Below the pieces are notes generated by a model that did no database searches, was not told the DNA's origin, and worked only from the letters and a program-made list of their open reading frames with translations. A stretch of 64,000 nt of DNA from Micrasema longulum (lineage: Eukaryota; Arthropoda; Insecta; Trichoptera; Brachycentridae): contig JAGVSM010001707.1 of assembly GCA_022494885.1 (NCBI GenBank), forward strand, positions 22,344 through 86,343, written 5' to 3'. A program made the translations under genes and the position numbers. Below, piece after piece: positions 11,271-22,094 of this stretch. Positions within the stretch are counted from its first letter, which is position 1, and each line of letters opens with the position of its first letter.

Positions 11271-11960
11271 CCAAATTTATAAGTATTACCCATATATTAT
11301 AAATTGCAAAGAGAAGTATATTAAGAGAAAAGTAACATTTAGGTTCCAAAGAAATAAAATCATTTTGACCTCACAAATTTTCTGGTATTTTCCTTAAATT
11401 CTAGGTTGAATCATTCCGTTAATAACCTTTAATAAAAATTAAAATATTTTAGTTCAAAGCTGCTTGATGAAAGCGAGTCATAATCGGCAGGACAACGTAA
11501 GCGACATTTTTGGCGAATTGCGTTTATTTTAAGGGAAAATGTTCCTTATTGCCCCCTGCACAAGTGTTAAAAACACCATAGCTTTATAAAATTCACCTGC
11601 CACATTTAAGGATATTTATTTAAATTTATTTTATTTATCAAAAGAAAACGACAGTCATTTCAACAAAAAAATATTTTTTTTACAAATTAACCATAATTAT
11701 AGTTTACTATATATTACTCCGCATCATTATACTAGTAAAAAAACAGAAATAAGTGTCTTTAAGCGTTTAAACTTGTTGACATATTACTTTTAAGGTAATC
11801 AAAACAACGTAACTGACGACAATGTAGGCGGTTACGTTAGCTCGACACCAAAAAATAAACCTGTCAGAGTTATAGGCAAAACAGCGTTACCTGCGTTATC
11901 TGACAAGCGGAAGGTATAAATCCAAAAAATAAATAATCTACAACAACTTTCCAATTTGGC
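11271..11960. other. no gene seen; one half of a distant inverted repeat
   Basis: AT-rich. The stretch 11473-11505 (CGAGTCATAATCGGCAGGAC and following) is about 85% identical in reverse to 13583-13614. Nothing else recognised. Confidence 0.4.
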
Positions 11961-11964
11961 TGTT

Positions 11965-12120
11965 ATTTCAGTATTTATTTATTTACGGTTCCATGAACCT
12001 TGCACGTAATTATAATAAAACCAGTGAAAAAAAATAACAACAAAAAATAACACAATATTAAAAAAAGAACAAAAACATAGAGAAAATTATACAATGGTGT
12101 ACCATTAGTATTTATTTATA
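11965..12120 (-). mobile_element. LINE 3' end with terminal hairpin
   Basis: Minus strand ends GGTTCATGGAACC (hairpin at 11988-12000) followed by TAAATAAATAAATAC, the layout of other LINE tails in this window. No ORF portion is left. Confidence 0.5.
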
Positions 12121-12433
12121 AAAAAAATATATAATATCTGTTACAAATGAAAGTATTAACCTTTACCTTTAAAGAGCAATTGAAATTCACAGACATCCAA
12201 ATAATATAAACAAAGACGACGGGCTTAAATTAAATTTAACATGGTTCCCAGCACTACATATGACAAAAACGAATAGAAATGTGCCTACTGCCGGCTGCGA
12301 CACAGTACAAATTACTAGTACATAAACATAATTATTATTTCCTACAAAACTAGAAATGTGCCTACTGCTGATTGTGACACGGTACAAATTACTAGTACAT
12401 AAACACATACATACATTTCTCTATAAAACACAC

Positions 12434-12476
12434 AGTTTTCCCTGAAGATGGCTCCTGCAATGGTAGCCGAAACGTC
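12434..12476 (+). ncRNA. hammerhead-ribozyme-like motif (copy 2)
   Basis: CTGAAGA (12442-12448), one extra T, stem II GGCT/AGCC (12450-12453 with 12465-12468), GAAA (12469-12472), and a self-complementary ACGT (12472-12475) before C. Core halves match CUGANGA and GAAA exactly. I cannot form a convincing stem I with the flanks, so it may be decayed. Confidence 0.45.
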
Positions 12477-12554
12477 CGATCAAATCCAACATACACGGTA
12501 TCACCCAAAAAAGATACATAATATTGATAACAATGACCGTGAAAACCTTCGCAC

Positions 12555-12722
12555 CTATTTGACAGAGTGATGTTTGTGTAATCTGTATTTTTAAATTTTT
12601 TATTGTACATTGAAAAAGTCCTAAGAAAAAAAGCATTTTTAACATACGATGTTTTACTCACTGGTACATGAAACAGGTGGTACCGTCTACAAATCCTGGC
12701 TGGCACATGTATTGTTATTAAA
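12555..12722 (-). mobile_element. LINE ORF2 C-terminal fragment
   Basis: Minus-strand VPARICRRYHLFHVP, KNAFFLRTFSMYN and DYTNITLS. It is the same element as 5205-5725, starting at the same truncation flank ATGTATTGTTATTAA but cut at its 3' side, where the hammerhead-like region begins. Confidence 0.75.
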
Positions 12723-12894
12723 CCAAGCAGCTCTGTACAGCTTTAAAAGGAAAGTTATACAATTTTCTTCATGGTTTATATAAATTTTAATAATTTACAA
12801 TAATAAATATTAAAAATAATTATACACACAAGAGTAAAGAGTTAAATTAAAAGTGAAGAACTAATCATTATTTGAATTTAAAATTGTTATTTTT

Positions 12895-13510
12895 TTTTCA
12901 AAACACAGGACTTAATCATCAGCGGGCGTGGTATAAAATAAATTTAAATCATCACTGTATTGATTTGCAAGTCGCTTCATGCGAATAATCGGTGAATTAA
13001 ATGAATAATTAGTACCATGATGATGACTGTAAAACAAAAAAATAAGTCTTGTTGGTCTATGTGGAATACGAAAGTTTATTAAAGTTAACAGTTCGGGGCC
13101 ATCTATTTTATTATTTAATAATTTATTTCTGACACAGATAGACCTAATTAAAATTAAATATATCTTAAAAACTTTATCTGTACTCGTTTAAAATCACATG
13201 AGTCGCAGTAATAAACAGGACTCTCTGCAGATGCATACTCTAGCTGTGATCTTACAATAGAACAAAATAAAATTACGATTGTTTCTTTATTTTGAAAATG
13301 CTGAGTGTTACGAATAACAAAACCCAACATTTGCATAGCCTTATTGGATATATTTTCATAGTGATGTGAGAAATTTAACTTAGTGTTAAAAGTAACACCT
13401 TGGTATTTCATATAATGGATTTGTTCAATGGCTACATTATTAATAAAATAATTTGACACAACGGGTTTTTTGGATCGATTAAAGGTAAAAGTATTGGCAG
13501 TAACCAACCA
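12895..13510 (-). mobile_element. LINE ORF2 C-terminal half
   Basis: Minus strand 13507-13154 encodes NNVAIEQIHYMKYQGVTFNT, FSHHYENISNKAMQMLGFVI, SIVRSQLEYAS and FKRVQIKFLRYI, the thumb region after the RT domain. It continues (13130-12915) with ELLTLINFRIPHRPTRLIF, NSPIIRMKRLANQY and YTTPADD then stop. Frameshift near 13155. Related to 14647-14910. Confidence 0.85.
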
Positions 13511-13619
13511 ATATAAATCTCATTTACCGAATAATTAAAACAAAAATTTAAAAAAAACCTTCTCCTGCACAATTCACTATTTGTCGTTTACGTTGTTCTG
13601 CCGATTACGGCTCGAAATT

Positions 13620-14130
13620 TTGTTTTTTGTCACTCTTTTTGGGAGAATATTTTTCTTGCAAATTTTTTAATATCGTCGATATAAATATTAAACCCTGACG
13701 GGTTTTATAAATTATGATTGAATAATCATCAAATCATTCATCGTTGATAATACCCATTTCACTAGGTCACCAGGACCACGAGAATTATGTTTACCGTTAT
13801 ATATGTCATTATCAAATCAATAAAACCATTTCACCTCTGGGTTGCCTATTGATTATAATTATGCATAATCTATGCATTTTATTTGACGCACATGCTGTGT
13901 ATTTGAGGTCAAAACTAAACTTTCTTGATTCAAAGTTCATAACTCTACAAATGTAAGTATCTTGAAGTTAGATAGAACGATGTGACACGATTCATTGCAT
14001 GAGAATATTATTATAATAATATTTTAATTGAGTTTGACATTTCCTCGCAGACCACAAACTTTCCATGCAAATCGTAATAGCTGTGATATGTTTTAAATTA
14101 CTGTGGTTTAATTGAATGCTTAGGTATTCC
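13620..14130. other. no feature recognised
   Basis: AT-rich, with no repeat of this window and no convincing coding frame. A 70-codon plus frame at 13744-13956 lacks recognisable motifs. Confidence 0.4.
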
Positions 14131-14134
14131 TGTA

Positions 14135-14912
14135 AAAAAAATTATTTTATTTTTTTATTTTATAAATTTTTTACGCCCCCAAGGATTTTACATACATAAA
14201 AGTTATATAAAATATGAGTAAATAAACAACATAAAATTTAAAAAAATACAATATCAAGCAACAAAAGATAGAACAGTGTTTAGAAGTAAATTTGGTATAA
14301 AAAAAAGAAGATGAAAATATAAACAACATAATTGAAAAAAAATATATACAATATAAAGAAATAAAAGATAGGAACAGTGTTAAGAAGTATAGTTGGTATA
14401 AAAATAAAAATAAAAAGATAAGTGTATTAACAACATAAATTAAAAAAAAAAAAAAACCAAATAAAGTAATATAGAACCGTGTAAAAGAAGTTTAGTTGGT
14501 TTAAAAAAAAACAAAAATAATAATAATACTGTACATATTTATATATATATATATATTTATATATTTTTTAATAAGCTAAAGAAATGCAGTTAAAGGTTTA
14601 AGGCAGCTAGGTACATAATTTTATAAAATACAATATGAACAGAATATTAAATTCTATTTGATATGGAACATATACATTGATATTTAAAATTTACAAGACT
14701 CACGCTAAAGACATCGATGTTGTTAGCATATTGGTTCGCGAGTACATGCATCCGTATTACTGGTGAATTTGCGCTGTAATAGGTCGATGGTGGACCGCAG
14801 TAGAACAGAGTATTACATAGAGTAACTCGACCAGGCACTCGCACATTAATCAAATTGATAATTTCACAACAATCGAACATTGATATTATCATTTTAAACA
14901 AAAAAAGCAAGT
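14135..14912 (-). mobile_element. LINE 3' end: ORF2 C-terminus and repeated 3' UTR
   Basis: Minus 14910-14647: FLFKMIISMFDCCEIINLIN, VRVPGRVTL, TYYSANSPVIRMHVLANQYA and DVFSVSLVNFKYQC are an ORF2 C-terminus similar to 12895-13510. The 3' UTR contains about three tandem units (14225-14510) and ends TTGGGGGCGTAAAAAATT with an AT-rich tail near 14135. Confidence 0.8.
14225..14510. repeat. three tandem ~97-107-bp units in a LINE 3' UTR
   Basis: Units begin AACAACATAA at about 14225, 14322 and 14429. Each carries GAACAGTGTT/GAACCGTGT and TTTGGTATAAAAA/GTTGGTTTAAAAA. Divergence between units is appreciable, so the duplication is old. Confidence 0.65.
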
Positions 14913-14999
14913 CATTTAATTTTCGTCTGTTTTATAATGTTTGGATGTTTAAATAATCATTTAAGTATGTGTAATTTACGTATTCAATCGGTATAATTA

Positions 15000-15765
15000 A
15001 CTTAAAATTTATAAAATAAATAAAAAACAACTTTGTTTTTAACGACATTTTTTTTTACTGACCGGTTTTAAAGCTACACAAGCTTCCACAAACCACAAAG
15101 TTAGTGCTTCAAGTACAAATTTTATAAACTTATAATATTAGAAATCAAACACTGATCTGAGTCCACCGAACACTTTATTTTTACAAATAAAAAAAATATA
15201 AGAATACAAAAATTTCGTGACAATTTTTTTGCCTTGTTGGGGCATTTCCAAACGAATGTGAAGATTAGATGGATTGAATGTCCTAATATAGTTACATAAT
15301 TCAAGAAACTTAAGTAGAAAATAAAAATAATCTTATGAAATATAGCATGAACATTAATCATAATTGAGGGAAAAACCAATGGTTAAGGGTGAGGCTAAGT
15401 GTTTAATAGGTAATGAGGAATTTAAGTATTTATATTTGAATTTCGAAAAAAAAATAACAAAGTGAGTATTTATTGACATACATGTATGAAATGTGAAATA
15501 CGTAATGAAACTTTATAGTTTTATAAATTTAGATAACTGTTGTAGAAAATATATCAATAATATTATAATAAGTTGCTGTTCTTTTTAATTTTAAAACGTT
15601 TTTAAAATATTATGAAGAAATTTATATAAACATAAATGTATTATTATACAAAATTTATATTTTTAAGAATTTTTTATCAAAATATATAAATGCAATTGTA
15701 ACATGATTCGTCAATTAATTATGCGTCATGTAAGCGTGTAAATAAAGGGACAAAGTGAAGAATAA
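15000..15765. other. no gene seen; AT-rich
   Basis: No motif-bearing frame. ACCACAAAGTTAGTGCTT at 15094 resembles GACCACAAAGTTAATGCTT at 23860, just right of the hammerhead-like motif there, hinting at a shared Penelope-type flank. Confidence 0.4.
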
Positions 15766-15767
15766 CA

Positions 15768-16235
15768 ACAATGTTTGAGTATGTCCAAATGATTGTATAC
15801 TGGCTGGATTTCCTCCCTAGAGAGTTGTTCATATTTAAATTTATTTCAACAGAGAGGGAAAACACATTTTTGAGAAGGGAATATGGAAGTCTAGGCATTT
15901 ACAGGGCTTATGACCTGTCATTGGCTGGTTTAATTGGCCACTTTACACACTGTGTAACATTCACCATTCTGCCCATATTTGAACATCAACATACACATCC
16001 ACATAAATTTAAATATGAACAACTCCCGAGGGAGGAAATCCAGCCAGTCTGCAAGCATTTGGACATATTCAAACATTGTTGAATTACTACCTGGTAAAAG
16101 AAAAAGTATAAAAATGGAAAACTGTTTTCAGGCGTTGCCTAGTAGGTGATTTGGTTCAGCCGGATGAATCTCACCCACGTGATAAAGGTTTCAGCTCTTT
16201 TACTTCACAAAAGTCAACAGATGGAAAAGTTACAA
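15768..16235 (+). repeat. family A, near-full foldback copy (subfamily i)
   Basis: Order: arm (+) 15768-15860, core (+) 15888-15990 with GGCTTATGACCTGTCATTGG, inverse arm 16008-16086, then inverse tail to 16235. Subfamily i is marked by GGATTTCCTCCCTAGAGAG in the arm. A 103-codon frame runs through it but is not maintained in subfamily ii. Confidence 0.85.
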
Positions 16236-16369
16236 AAACAGTAGAATATACTACATGTAAGTATAAATGTAAGTAATATAGAACATTTAAAACAAAAATA
16301 TTAATTTACAAATTAAGATAGTCTAAAAAGAATAAACAAAATAAAAATATTTAAATATAGTTAACATAT

Positions 16370-16855
16370 TACAACAGATATGAAGAACATTTAAGAGAAG
16401 GTAATATAGAAGTCTAGTCATCTACAGGGCTTATGACCTGTCAATGGCTAGTTTAAGTGGCCACTTTACACACTGTGTAAGATTGACCATTCTGCCTATA
16501 TTTGAACATATATATTCCTTCATTTCTTTCATCTGTTGATTTTTGTGAAGTTAAACAGCTGAAACCTTTATTTATGTGGGTGAGATTCATCTAATTGAAT
16601 TATTTCACCTACATACTAGGCAACGCCTGAAAATGTTATTTTTTCAATTTCTATACTTCTTCATGGACCAGGTGGATTTATCAACAATATTTTGAGTTTG
16701 TCCAAATTTTTGTAGACAAGGACTGGATTCGAATCCATCAAATCCTCTTAAATGTTCTTCATCTCTGTTGTTATATGTTAATGTAAACAGCTCCCCAGGG
16801 AGTCGAATCCAGTCCTTGTCTCCAAAAATTTGGACGAACTCAAAATATTAATCAT
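16370..16855 (+). repeat. family A, full core-tail plus arm hairpin (subfamily ii)
   Basis: Core 16375-16520, tail 16520-16678 (TTATGTGGGTGAGATTCATC, GGCAACGCCTGAAAATG, GACCAGGTGGATTT), arm (+) 16679-16740, a short loop, and inverse arm 16790-16852. Arms share CAAGGACTGGATTCGAATCC and its complement, so the right end folds on itself. Confidence 0.85.
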
Positions 16856-16970
16856 TGAAATATTTATAACATTTAAAAAAAAAAGTTTTACAATCTTATT
16901 TTATTATATTTACATAATATATTATGATTATTACTAAAAAAAATAAAAAGAAAAAAAAATACCCTTCTTA

Positions 16971-17130
16971 TAAATTCCCCAAACATTTCAATTTTGGTGG
17001 CCTTTTACAACGAGTTGTAAATAACCCATTATTAGGAAATGAAAATCAAGTTGGGGTAGAGTGGGATTCGAACCTCGGACCTCTGATCCGTGAGTCCGTA
17101 ACACTAGTCACTGGACCACAACCTAATTCA
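16971..17130 (-). mobile_element. tRNA-derived SINE, copy 1
   Basis: On the minus strand a tRNA-like head has an A-box-like TGGTCCAGTGA (17108-17118) and a perfect B box GGTTCGAATCC (17064-17074), then a body shared with 31799-31957 and 60779-60937 (AATCAAGTTGGGGTAGAGT, ACAACGAGTT). This is the layout of an RNA polymerase III SINE. It has lost tRNA folding in its left arm, so it is not a tRNA gene. Confidence 0.75.
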
Positions 17131-17149
17131 TTACACTTCATACTTTACG

Positions 17150-17580
17150 TCTTTATCTAATGGAGTTCGTTTTACAATTTTCTGAGGTAATATTTGTAAT
17201 TTTAAAAAACAAAAAAATATTTTACAAATCGATGAATACAACAGCTTGGAAGTTTTAGTACTCTGTATATTTTATAAATTATGTTTCTTTCATAACAATT
17301 AAGTTTATCGAGTCTGCAGTGGCTAGAGGAGCGTATTGCTGGAGCTTTATGAGCGTTGGCGTTGCCATAGGCTCTAGGCTCTTTGGCGAAGTAGGGCGGC
17401 GAAGGAGTTTACCTGTTCAGCCGTAAACATTTTGTAAGCACTTCAGTACCTAGACTGTTCCAAAACGATCGCCTACATGCAATGTTATAGGAGAACCTTG
17501 ATTTATTCAACGCCGTCTGTTTAAGAAAACTGGTCAGAAGAATTTAAGCTATAATAAAGATTTCAGCTTAAAATTATAAA
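17150..17580. other. no feature recognised
   Basis: AT-rich flanks around a GC-richer patch at 17315-17430 that I cannot assign. No repeat partner was found in the window. Confidence 0.4.
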
Positions 17581-17589
17581 ACGCAACAG

Positions 17590-17665
17590 ATGTAATAAAC
17601 GTTGAAGCACGTTTGTTCAAACATTGGCTGAATTGTGAACGCTACACAGTGTGTGAAATTATCAC
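17590..17665 (-). repeat. family A, eroded core fragment
   Basis: GTTCAAACATTGGCTGAATT and CTACACAGTGTGTGAAATTA match the inverse core at reduced identity. Confidence 0.5.
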
Positions 17666-17669
17666 TTAG

Positions 17670-18230
17670 ACAATCAAAAGAACAAATCTGAATGGGAGAG
17701 GTAAACTGCAGTATCTTTAAAGACACAACTTTTAGGGAGAGATAAATTAGTGATTAATCATACTTTAAACATCTTGTATTTTTTTAATGAGAAGCTTTCA
17801 AGTAAATTTGTTTCCTAAAACACGTTGATACACATTATAAAAAACACACATTTTAAAAATCTTTAGGAGTTATCTTATTGTCCTTAACCTCTAATTTGGT
17901 GTGGAGTTACAATAAAAAACAAAAAAATGATTTTTGTAAATTATGAAATTAGGAGTTAATACTTTTTACCATGTAATAGATGACAAAAAAAATATTTCGA
18001 CACAGTAATAACTCATTTTCATCATATTTAGAGTTACCGTAGTTTACCTCTCGTATATAGAAATATGGACATGATTCAGTACTATTATAAAAAATTAAGC
18101 GATGTGAAAATAATGCATTGTTTATCACATTTTTGTTTATTTTTAAAAATGACAAATGTTTTTGTTTTTTTTTTCTATTACATTCTATTAACCCTTATTC
18201 CTTTCCAGTACCCTTTTTAATATATTAACA
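17670..18230. other. no feature recognised
   Basis: AT-rich; no motif-bearing frame and no repeat partner seen. Confidence 0.4.
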
Positions 18231-18234
18231 AGTT

Positions 18235-18492
18235 TTAAATTATTATTTTATAATACTTACGAACCCACTCACACGCCCCCTCTCCCTCGTTTATTCACAC
18301 ATACACACATTCACATACACACACATGAATACAAACGTAACACACATACAATTATGTAAACTCTTTTCTTATCTACTATGTATTATTAGGTTTACAGTGA
18401 ATTTTTTTAATTGGCTCTGGTATTGTTAATATATTTCTACATATTTTTTCATGGAAAAGCTGTAAAAAACCCAAATAAAATAAAATAAATAA
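18235..18492 (+). mobile_element. LINE 3' UTR with terminal (TAAAA)n
   Basis: Reverse match of 8535-8870: CA-rich stretch, TTTTTTTAATTGGCTCTGGT, GCTGTAAAAAACCCAAATAA and a TAAAATAAAATAAATAA end at 18492. It abuts a family A arm directly. Confidence 0.6.
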
Positions 18493-18890
18493 ACAATGTT
18501 TGATTATGTCCAAATGCTTGCAGACTGGCTGGATTTCCTCCCTAGGGAGTTGTTCATATTTAGATTTATTTCAACAGAGAGGGAAAGAGTTTTCGTGAAG
18601 AAATTTGAAAGTCTAGGCATTTACAGGGCTTATGACCTGTCATTGGCTGGTTTAAGTGGCCACTTTACACACTGTGTAACATTCACCATTCTGCCCATGT
18701 TTGAACATCCACATTTCCCCAACTCTTCCATCTGTTGACTTTTGTGAAGTAAAAGAGCTGAAACCTTTATCACGTGGGTGAGATTCATCCGGCTGAACCA
18801 AATCACCTACTAGGCAACGCCTGGAAACAATTTTCCAATTTTTATACTTCTTCTTTTACCAGGTAGTAATTCAACAATGTTTGATTATAA
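18493..18890 (+). repeat. family A, full copy (subfamily i)
   Basis: Arm 18493-18585, core 18605-18710, tail 18735-18870, then the first bases of a following arm (CAACAATGTTTGATTAT). It gives the best view of one complete unit, about 380 bp. Confidence 0.88.
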
Positions 18891-19065
18891 CAGATGGAAG
18901 AGTTGAGGAAATGTGGATGTTCAAACATGGGCAGAATGGTGAATGTTACACAGTGTGTAAAGTGGCCACTTAAACCAGCCAATGACAGGTCATAAGCCCT
19001 GTAAATGCCTAGACTTCCAAATTTCTTCACGAAAACTCTTTCCCTCTCTGTTGAAATAAAATTAA
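18891..19065 (-). repeat. family A, inverted second copy
   Basis: Core in reverse orientation directly after the copy at 18493, so 18590-19065 is a long imperfect inverted repeat. The two copies share the unusual CACGAAAACTCTTTCCCTCT / inverse variant, indicating one duplication event. Confidence 0.85.
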
Positions 19066-19130
19066 AATAAATAAAATTATTATTTCCTTCTTTCCTGTTT
19101 CCTCTTTTCCATTTTTCCCATAGAGTATTA

Positions 19131-19259
19131 TACCCGTATGCAGAGACAAAACATGAGGTGAGGAACGTACATTCTAATCTCATATGAAGAGAATAACCCC
19201 AAGGTGAAGACAATAGAATGTACTTTCCTCACCTTAAGATTTGTCTCTGCATACGGGTA
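19131..19259. mobile_element. ~130-bp MITE with ~45-bp inverted repeats and TTA duplication
   Basis: Left end TACCCGTATGCAGAGACAAA mirrors right end TTTGTCTCTGCATACGGGTA; pairing extends about 45 bp with few mismatches. TTA flanks both ends (19128-19130 and 19260-19262). A three-base TTA duplication is typical of PIF/Harbinger-type elements; the assignment is tentative because there is no transposase. Confidence 0.7.
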
Positions 19260-19299
19260 TTAGTATTGATTTAAGATAATTTATACACAAATAAATTTA

Positions 19300-19470
19300 T
19301 TAATCGTTAGCATTTTTATTTTTACTTTCTATTAATATGTTCTATCTATGTATATGTTTTGCAACTTGAATTATAAATATAAAACTATTATTTTATTGGT
19401 TAGTAGGAAGAACCATTTGGAAATAAGCCAATGTACAATTAACATTATAAACAAAAAGTTAAATAAATAA
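19300..19470 (+). mobile_element. LINE 3' UTR end
   Basis: GCCAATGTACAATTAACATT and a TAAATAAATAAATAG tail; homologous to 35030-35165 and 54040-54180. Confidence 0.65.
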
Positions 19471-19699
19471 ATAGATTTATTTTTCAAAATTTCTTTCCTA
19501 TAGTCACCTAGTTCATACGGTCGAGTGTGGCTTTGTGCGGTGTGATGTTTATAAAAACAATGGTAAATTGATTCTTAATCTGTTAAGTATTTTGAACCAC
19601 TGGCTAAACTAAAATCTACATTTAAACTTTGACAGAAAAAATATACAACTTAAAATACTTACGAGCAGAGTTCAATAAACTGAAGTGCTACTATTTCTA

Positions 19700-19935
19700 T
19701 AGCTAGTGTTCCTATGGTTTTGTTTTTATTTTTTATTTGTTCATTATAAAAACTAAGACCATCCGAAAACCCTTAAAGGCACCTAGTTTTATCTGCCGTC
19801 ATCGGGCGTGCGTTATACAAATATTATAACTATTTTTCAAAAACGAGAAAAATACTAACACACAAAATTTTATTCGTATCCTCTTTCTTTAAAAACAACA
19901 ACATCGTTTCAGTTTTGGAGTGCGGAAAACGGGAC
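19700..19935 (+). repeat. unclassified repeat shared with 35640-35770
   Basis: Shared CCCTTAAAGGCACC/CCCTTAAAAGCGTCC, TTTATCTGCCGTC/TTTATCTGCTGTC and CGTGCGTTATACAAATAT/CGTACGTTACACAAATAT. Its right part (TTTTGGAGTGCGGAAAACGG) is reversed at 46605-46640. Confidence 0.5.
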
Positions 19936-20264
19936 AACATAACGTCAATTTAGGTTTATTTTTCCGTACTTATATTTACATAAAATTTTGATGACGAAAA
20001 TACACTTTAAAAAATATTTCTTAATATTAAGCTATAACGTAATTTGGAAAAAATGCCCACAAGCATCTGAGCGTAGGCCATTCCTATTTTAATGATTTAT
20101 AAGTATATAGCATATAAATATGGTATGACATAACCAATAACCATGAAAAGAAAAACAAGATTAACATGTGCTGGTATTACAAAAACAGGATTGCAGGATG
20201 CATTTAATTTTTTATTTCAATTTAAAAAAAATTAAAGCTGTCCATATGTTCCTTCGATAATAAT

Positions 20265-20625
20265 TTATTTTTTTTCAAATTTTTGTAGACTAGGACTGGA
20301 TTCAACTCCCTGGAGAGCGGTCAATATTAATATATTACAACAGAGATGAAGACAATTTACAGGGCTTATGACCTGTTATTGGCTGGTTTAAGTGGCCACT
20401 TTACACCCTGTGTAACATTCACCGTTCTGCCCATGTTTGAACATATATATTCCTGCAATTCTTTTATCTGTTGATGTTTTTTAGGTTCAAGAGCTGAAAC
20501 ATTCATTTATGCGGGAGAGATTCATCTGATTGAATTATATTACCTATACACTAGGCAAGTTTTTTTTTCCATATTACCTTCTCTAAAATGTTCTTCATCT
20601 CTGTTGTAATATGTTTATTTCATAG
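20265..20625 (+). repeat. family A copy (subfamily ii)
   Basis: Arm CTAGGACTGGATTCAACTCC, core with a deletion after GAAGACAATTTACAGGGC, tail GAGAGATTCATCTGATTG ... CTAGGCAAG, then a reversed arm piece CTTCATCTCTGTTGTAATAT. Confidence 0.8.
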
Positions 20626-20629
20626 ACCT

Positions 20630-21055
20630 TTATTACTTTAAAAATGTTTAAAAAAGTGACACTTCTCTATTGTCTTTTTCGCACAGTATTGGGGAGGCCT
20701 TTGCGAGGGAGTGTCAGATAAACAATGTTCAAATATCTATTCATCAAAATTCTCAGTCAAGCTATATTATTATCTACATAAAAATAACGTTCCTGTGTGA
20801 AAATTAGTTTGTATTGGATTTTGATTCACCAAGTAAAGATCTGCATGTTATGTAGGTAAAATTTAGGTTAATCGATTCAAAATGCAAAACATTTAAGTAT
20901 TTTGTTACGAGCAGATATGAAATATTCATACTTTGAATATTTTATTTGATAATGATATGTTTATTAAACTATTTAATATGAGAAGTGGCACATATTTTGT
21001 TTATAAATTTCATAGTTGTTATAAACAGTAAACAGTATTTATTTAATTATTTTAC
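20630..21055. other. no gene seen
   Basis: AT-rich. CATAGACCTTTATTACTTTA at 20624-20643 recurs at 52348-52367 with the following AAAAATGTTTAAAAAAGT, a small shared repeat of unknown nature. Confidence 0.4.
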
Positions 21056-21059
21056 ATAC

Positions 21060-21295
21060 CGACGTCTTAAGCCAATAATTACAACAGTTACCTGAAGAAA
21101 CGTATTTACAAGAAACTGAATAAAAATATCATAAATCTATGAAGCAAAGGCAAATAAGGACAATAAAATAATAATTGTATGCAATATATTCAAGAACACA
21201 ATAAACATTTAAGACTTTGAGCTAAACCATGCCAATCTATCATCATTCCTTACTGTTTTATCGGCGAAGAGATCTACAAAAAGCCTTATTATGTC
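21060..21295 (-). mobile_element. LINE 3' UTR copy
   Basis: Matches 23295-23530 in the same orientation: ATTACAACAGTTACCTGAAG, AACCATGCCAATCTATC and CGAAGAGATCTACAAAAAGC. Probably a 3' UTR read on the minus strand. Confidence 0.55.
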
Positions 21296-21317
21296 CTAAT
21301 TTTTTTAACGGAAAGAA

Positions 21318-21842
21318 CGAGCCCGCATTTTGATTTCTCTACGTGAGGGAGTTTGAATATTATCCATGGATTTATCCCACTGAGTTCCTCCTGGGTATGC
21401 TTTGTTGCAGCAGTTTGAAGGCCAGAAGGAATGTGTATTTAACTACGCACTTCTTTCGATTGTTGCGCGGTATTATTGACAACCCTGAAATTATGCGGAG
21501 CATTAGCTTTTATGTTCTGGATAATTACCTTAGACAGCGTCAGCATAGACTGTTTCACGTTCTAATATCCAGGACAACCTGCCAATAGTTATGCCTGTTG
21601 GAAGGGCTATCACTTTGTTGAACAATATCACTTTGGACATTGACATTTTTCACGTCTCTGAGGGAGTTTTTCGTTACTAGATTCTCTTACTTTTTTAACA
21701 TATTATTATTTTCTGGATATTATGTATACTTATGTGTTATTTTTAAATACACCTAATTTTACCTTATTATTTCTATGTGTATGAATTAAGATATTCCATT
21801 GTGCAATGCACATATATATGAATAAATAAAATTGAAATTGGA
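21318..21842 (+). mobile_element. LINE ORF2 C-terminus and 3' UTR
   Basis: Plus frame: REFEYYPWIYPTEFLLGM, RRNVYLTTHFFRLLRGIID and YLRQRQHRLFHVLISRT, closely related to 7440-8225 and in one frame here. 3' UTR ends TGAATAAATAAAATTGAAAT. 5'-truncated. Confidence 0.82.
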
Positions 21843-22094
21843 ATCGTAATATGCTATTCTGAATCGATTCCATGTACGCGGCAATATCTATTCCGACGTT
21901 GCTGATATTGTAAACATAAAGTATAGTTTATATAAATCAACTCCATTTAATAATTTCAAATATCTTAATTCCTAAATTAAAAACAACTACAGCACAACAT
22001 CATTATACTTACAGAGGAATACTTTTCTATTATGAAATGTATAAATAAAATATAAAGTTCAATCAGGAATACAATATATTTAAAAAGGAAATAA

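Noticed and set aside
15771..16082. A 103-codon plus frame, with similar frames at 18496-18738 and 19213-18842 (minus), containing SLGIYRAYDLSLAGL
   Set aside because: It runs through family A core and arms; subfamily ii copies have stops in the same frame, so conservation is of the repeat DNA, not of a protein.
17064..17118. A true tRNA gene at the SINE promoter boxes
   Set aside because: Acceptor and anticodon stems do not form and the sequence continues into a shared SINE body present in three copies.
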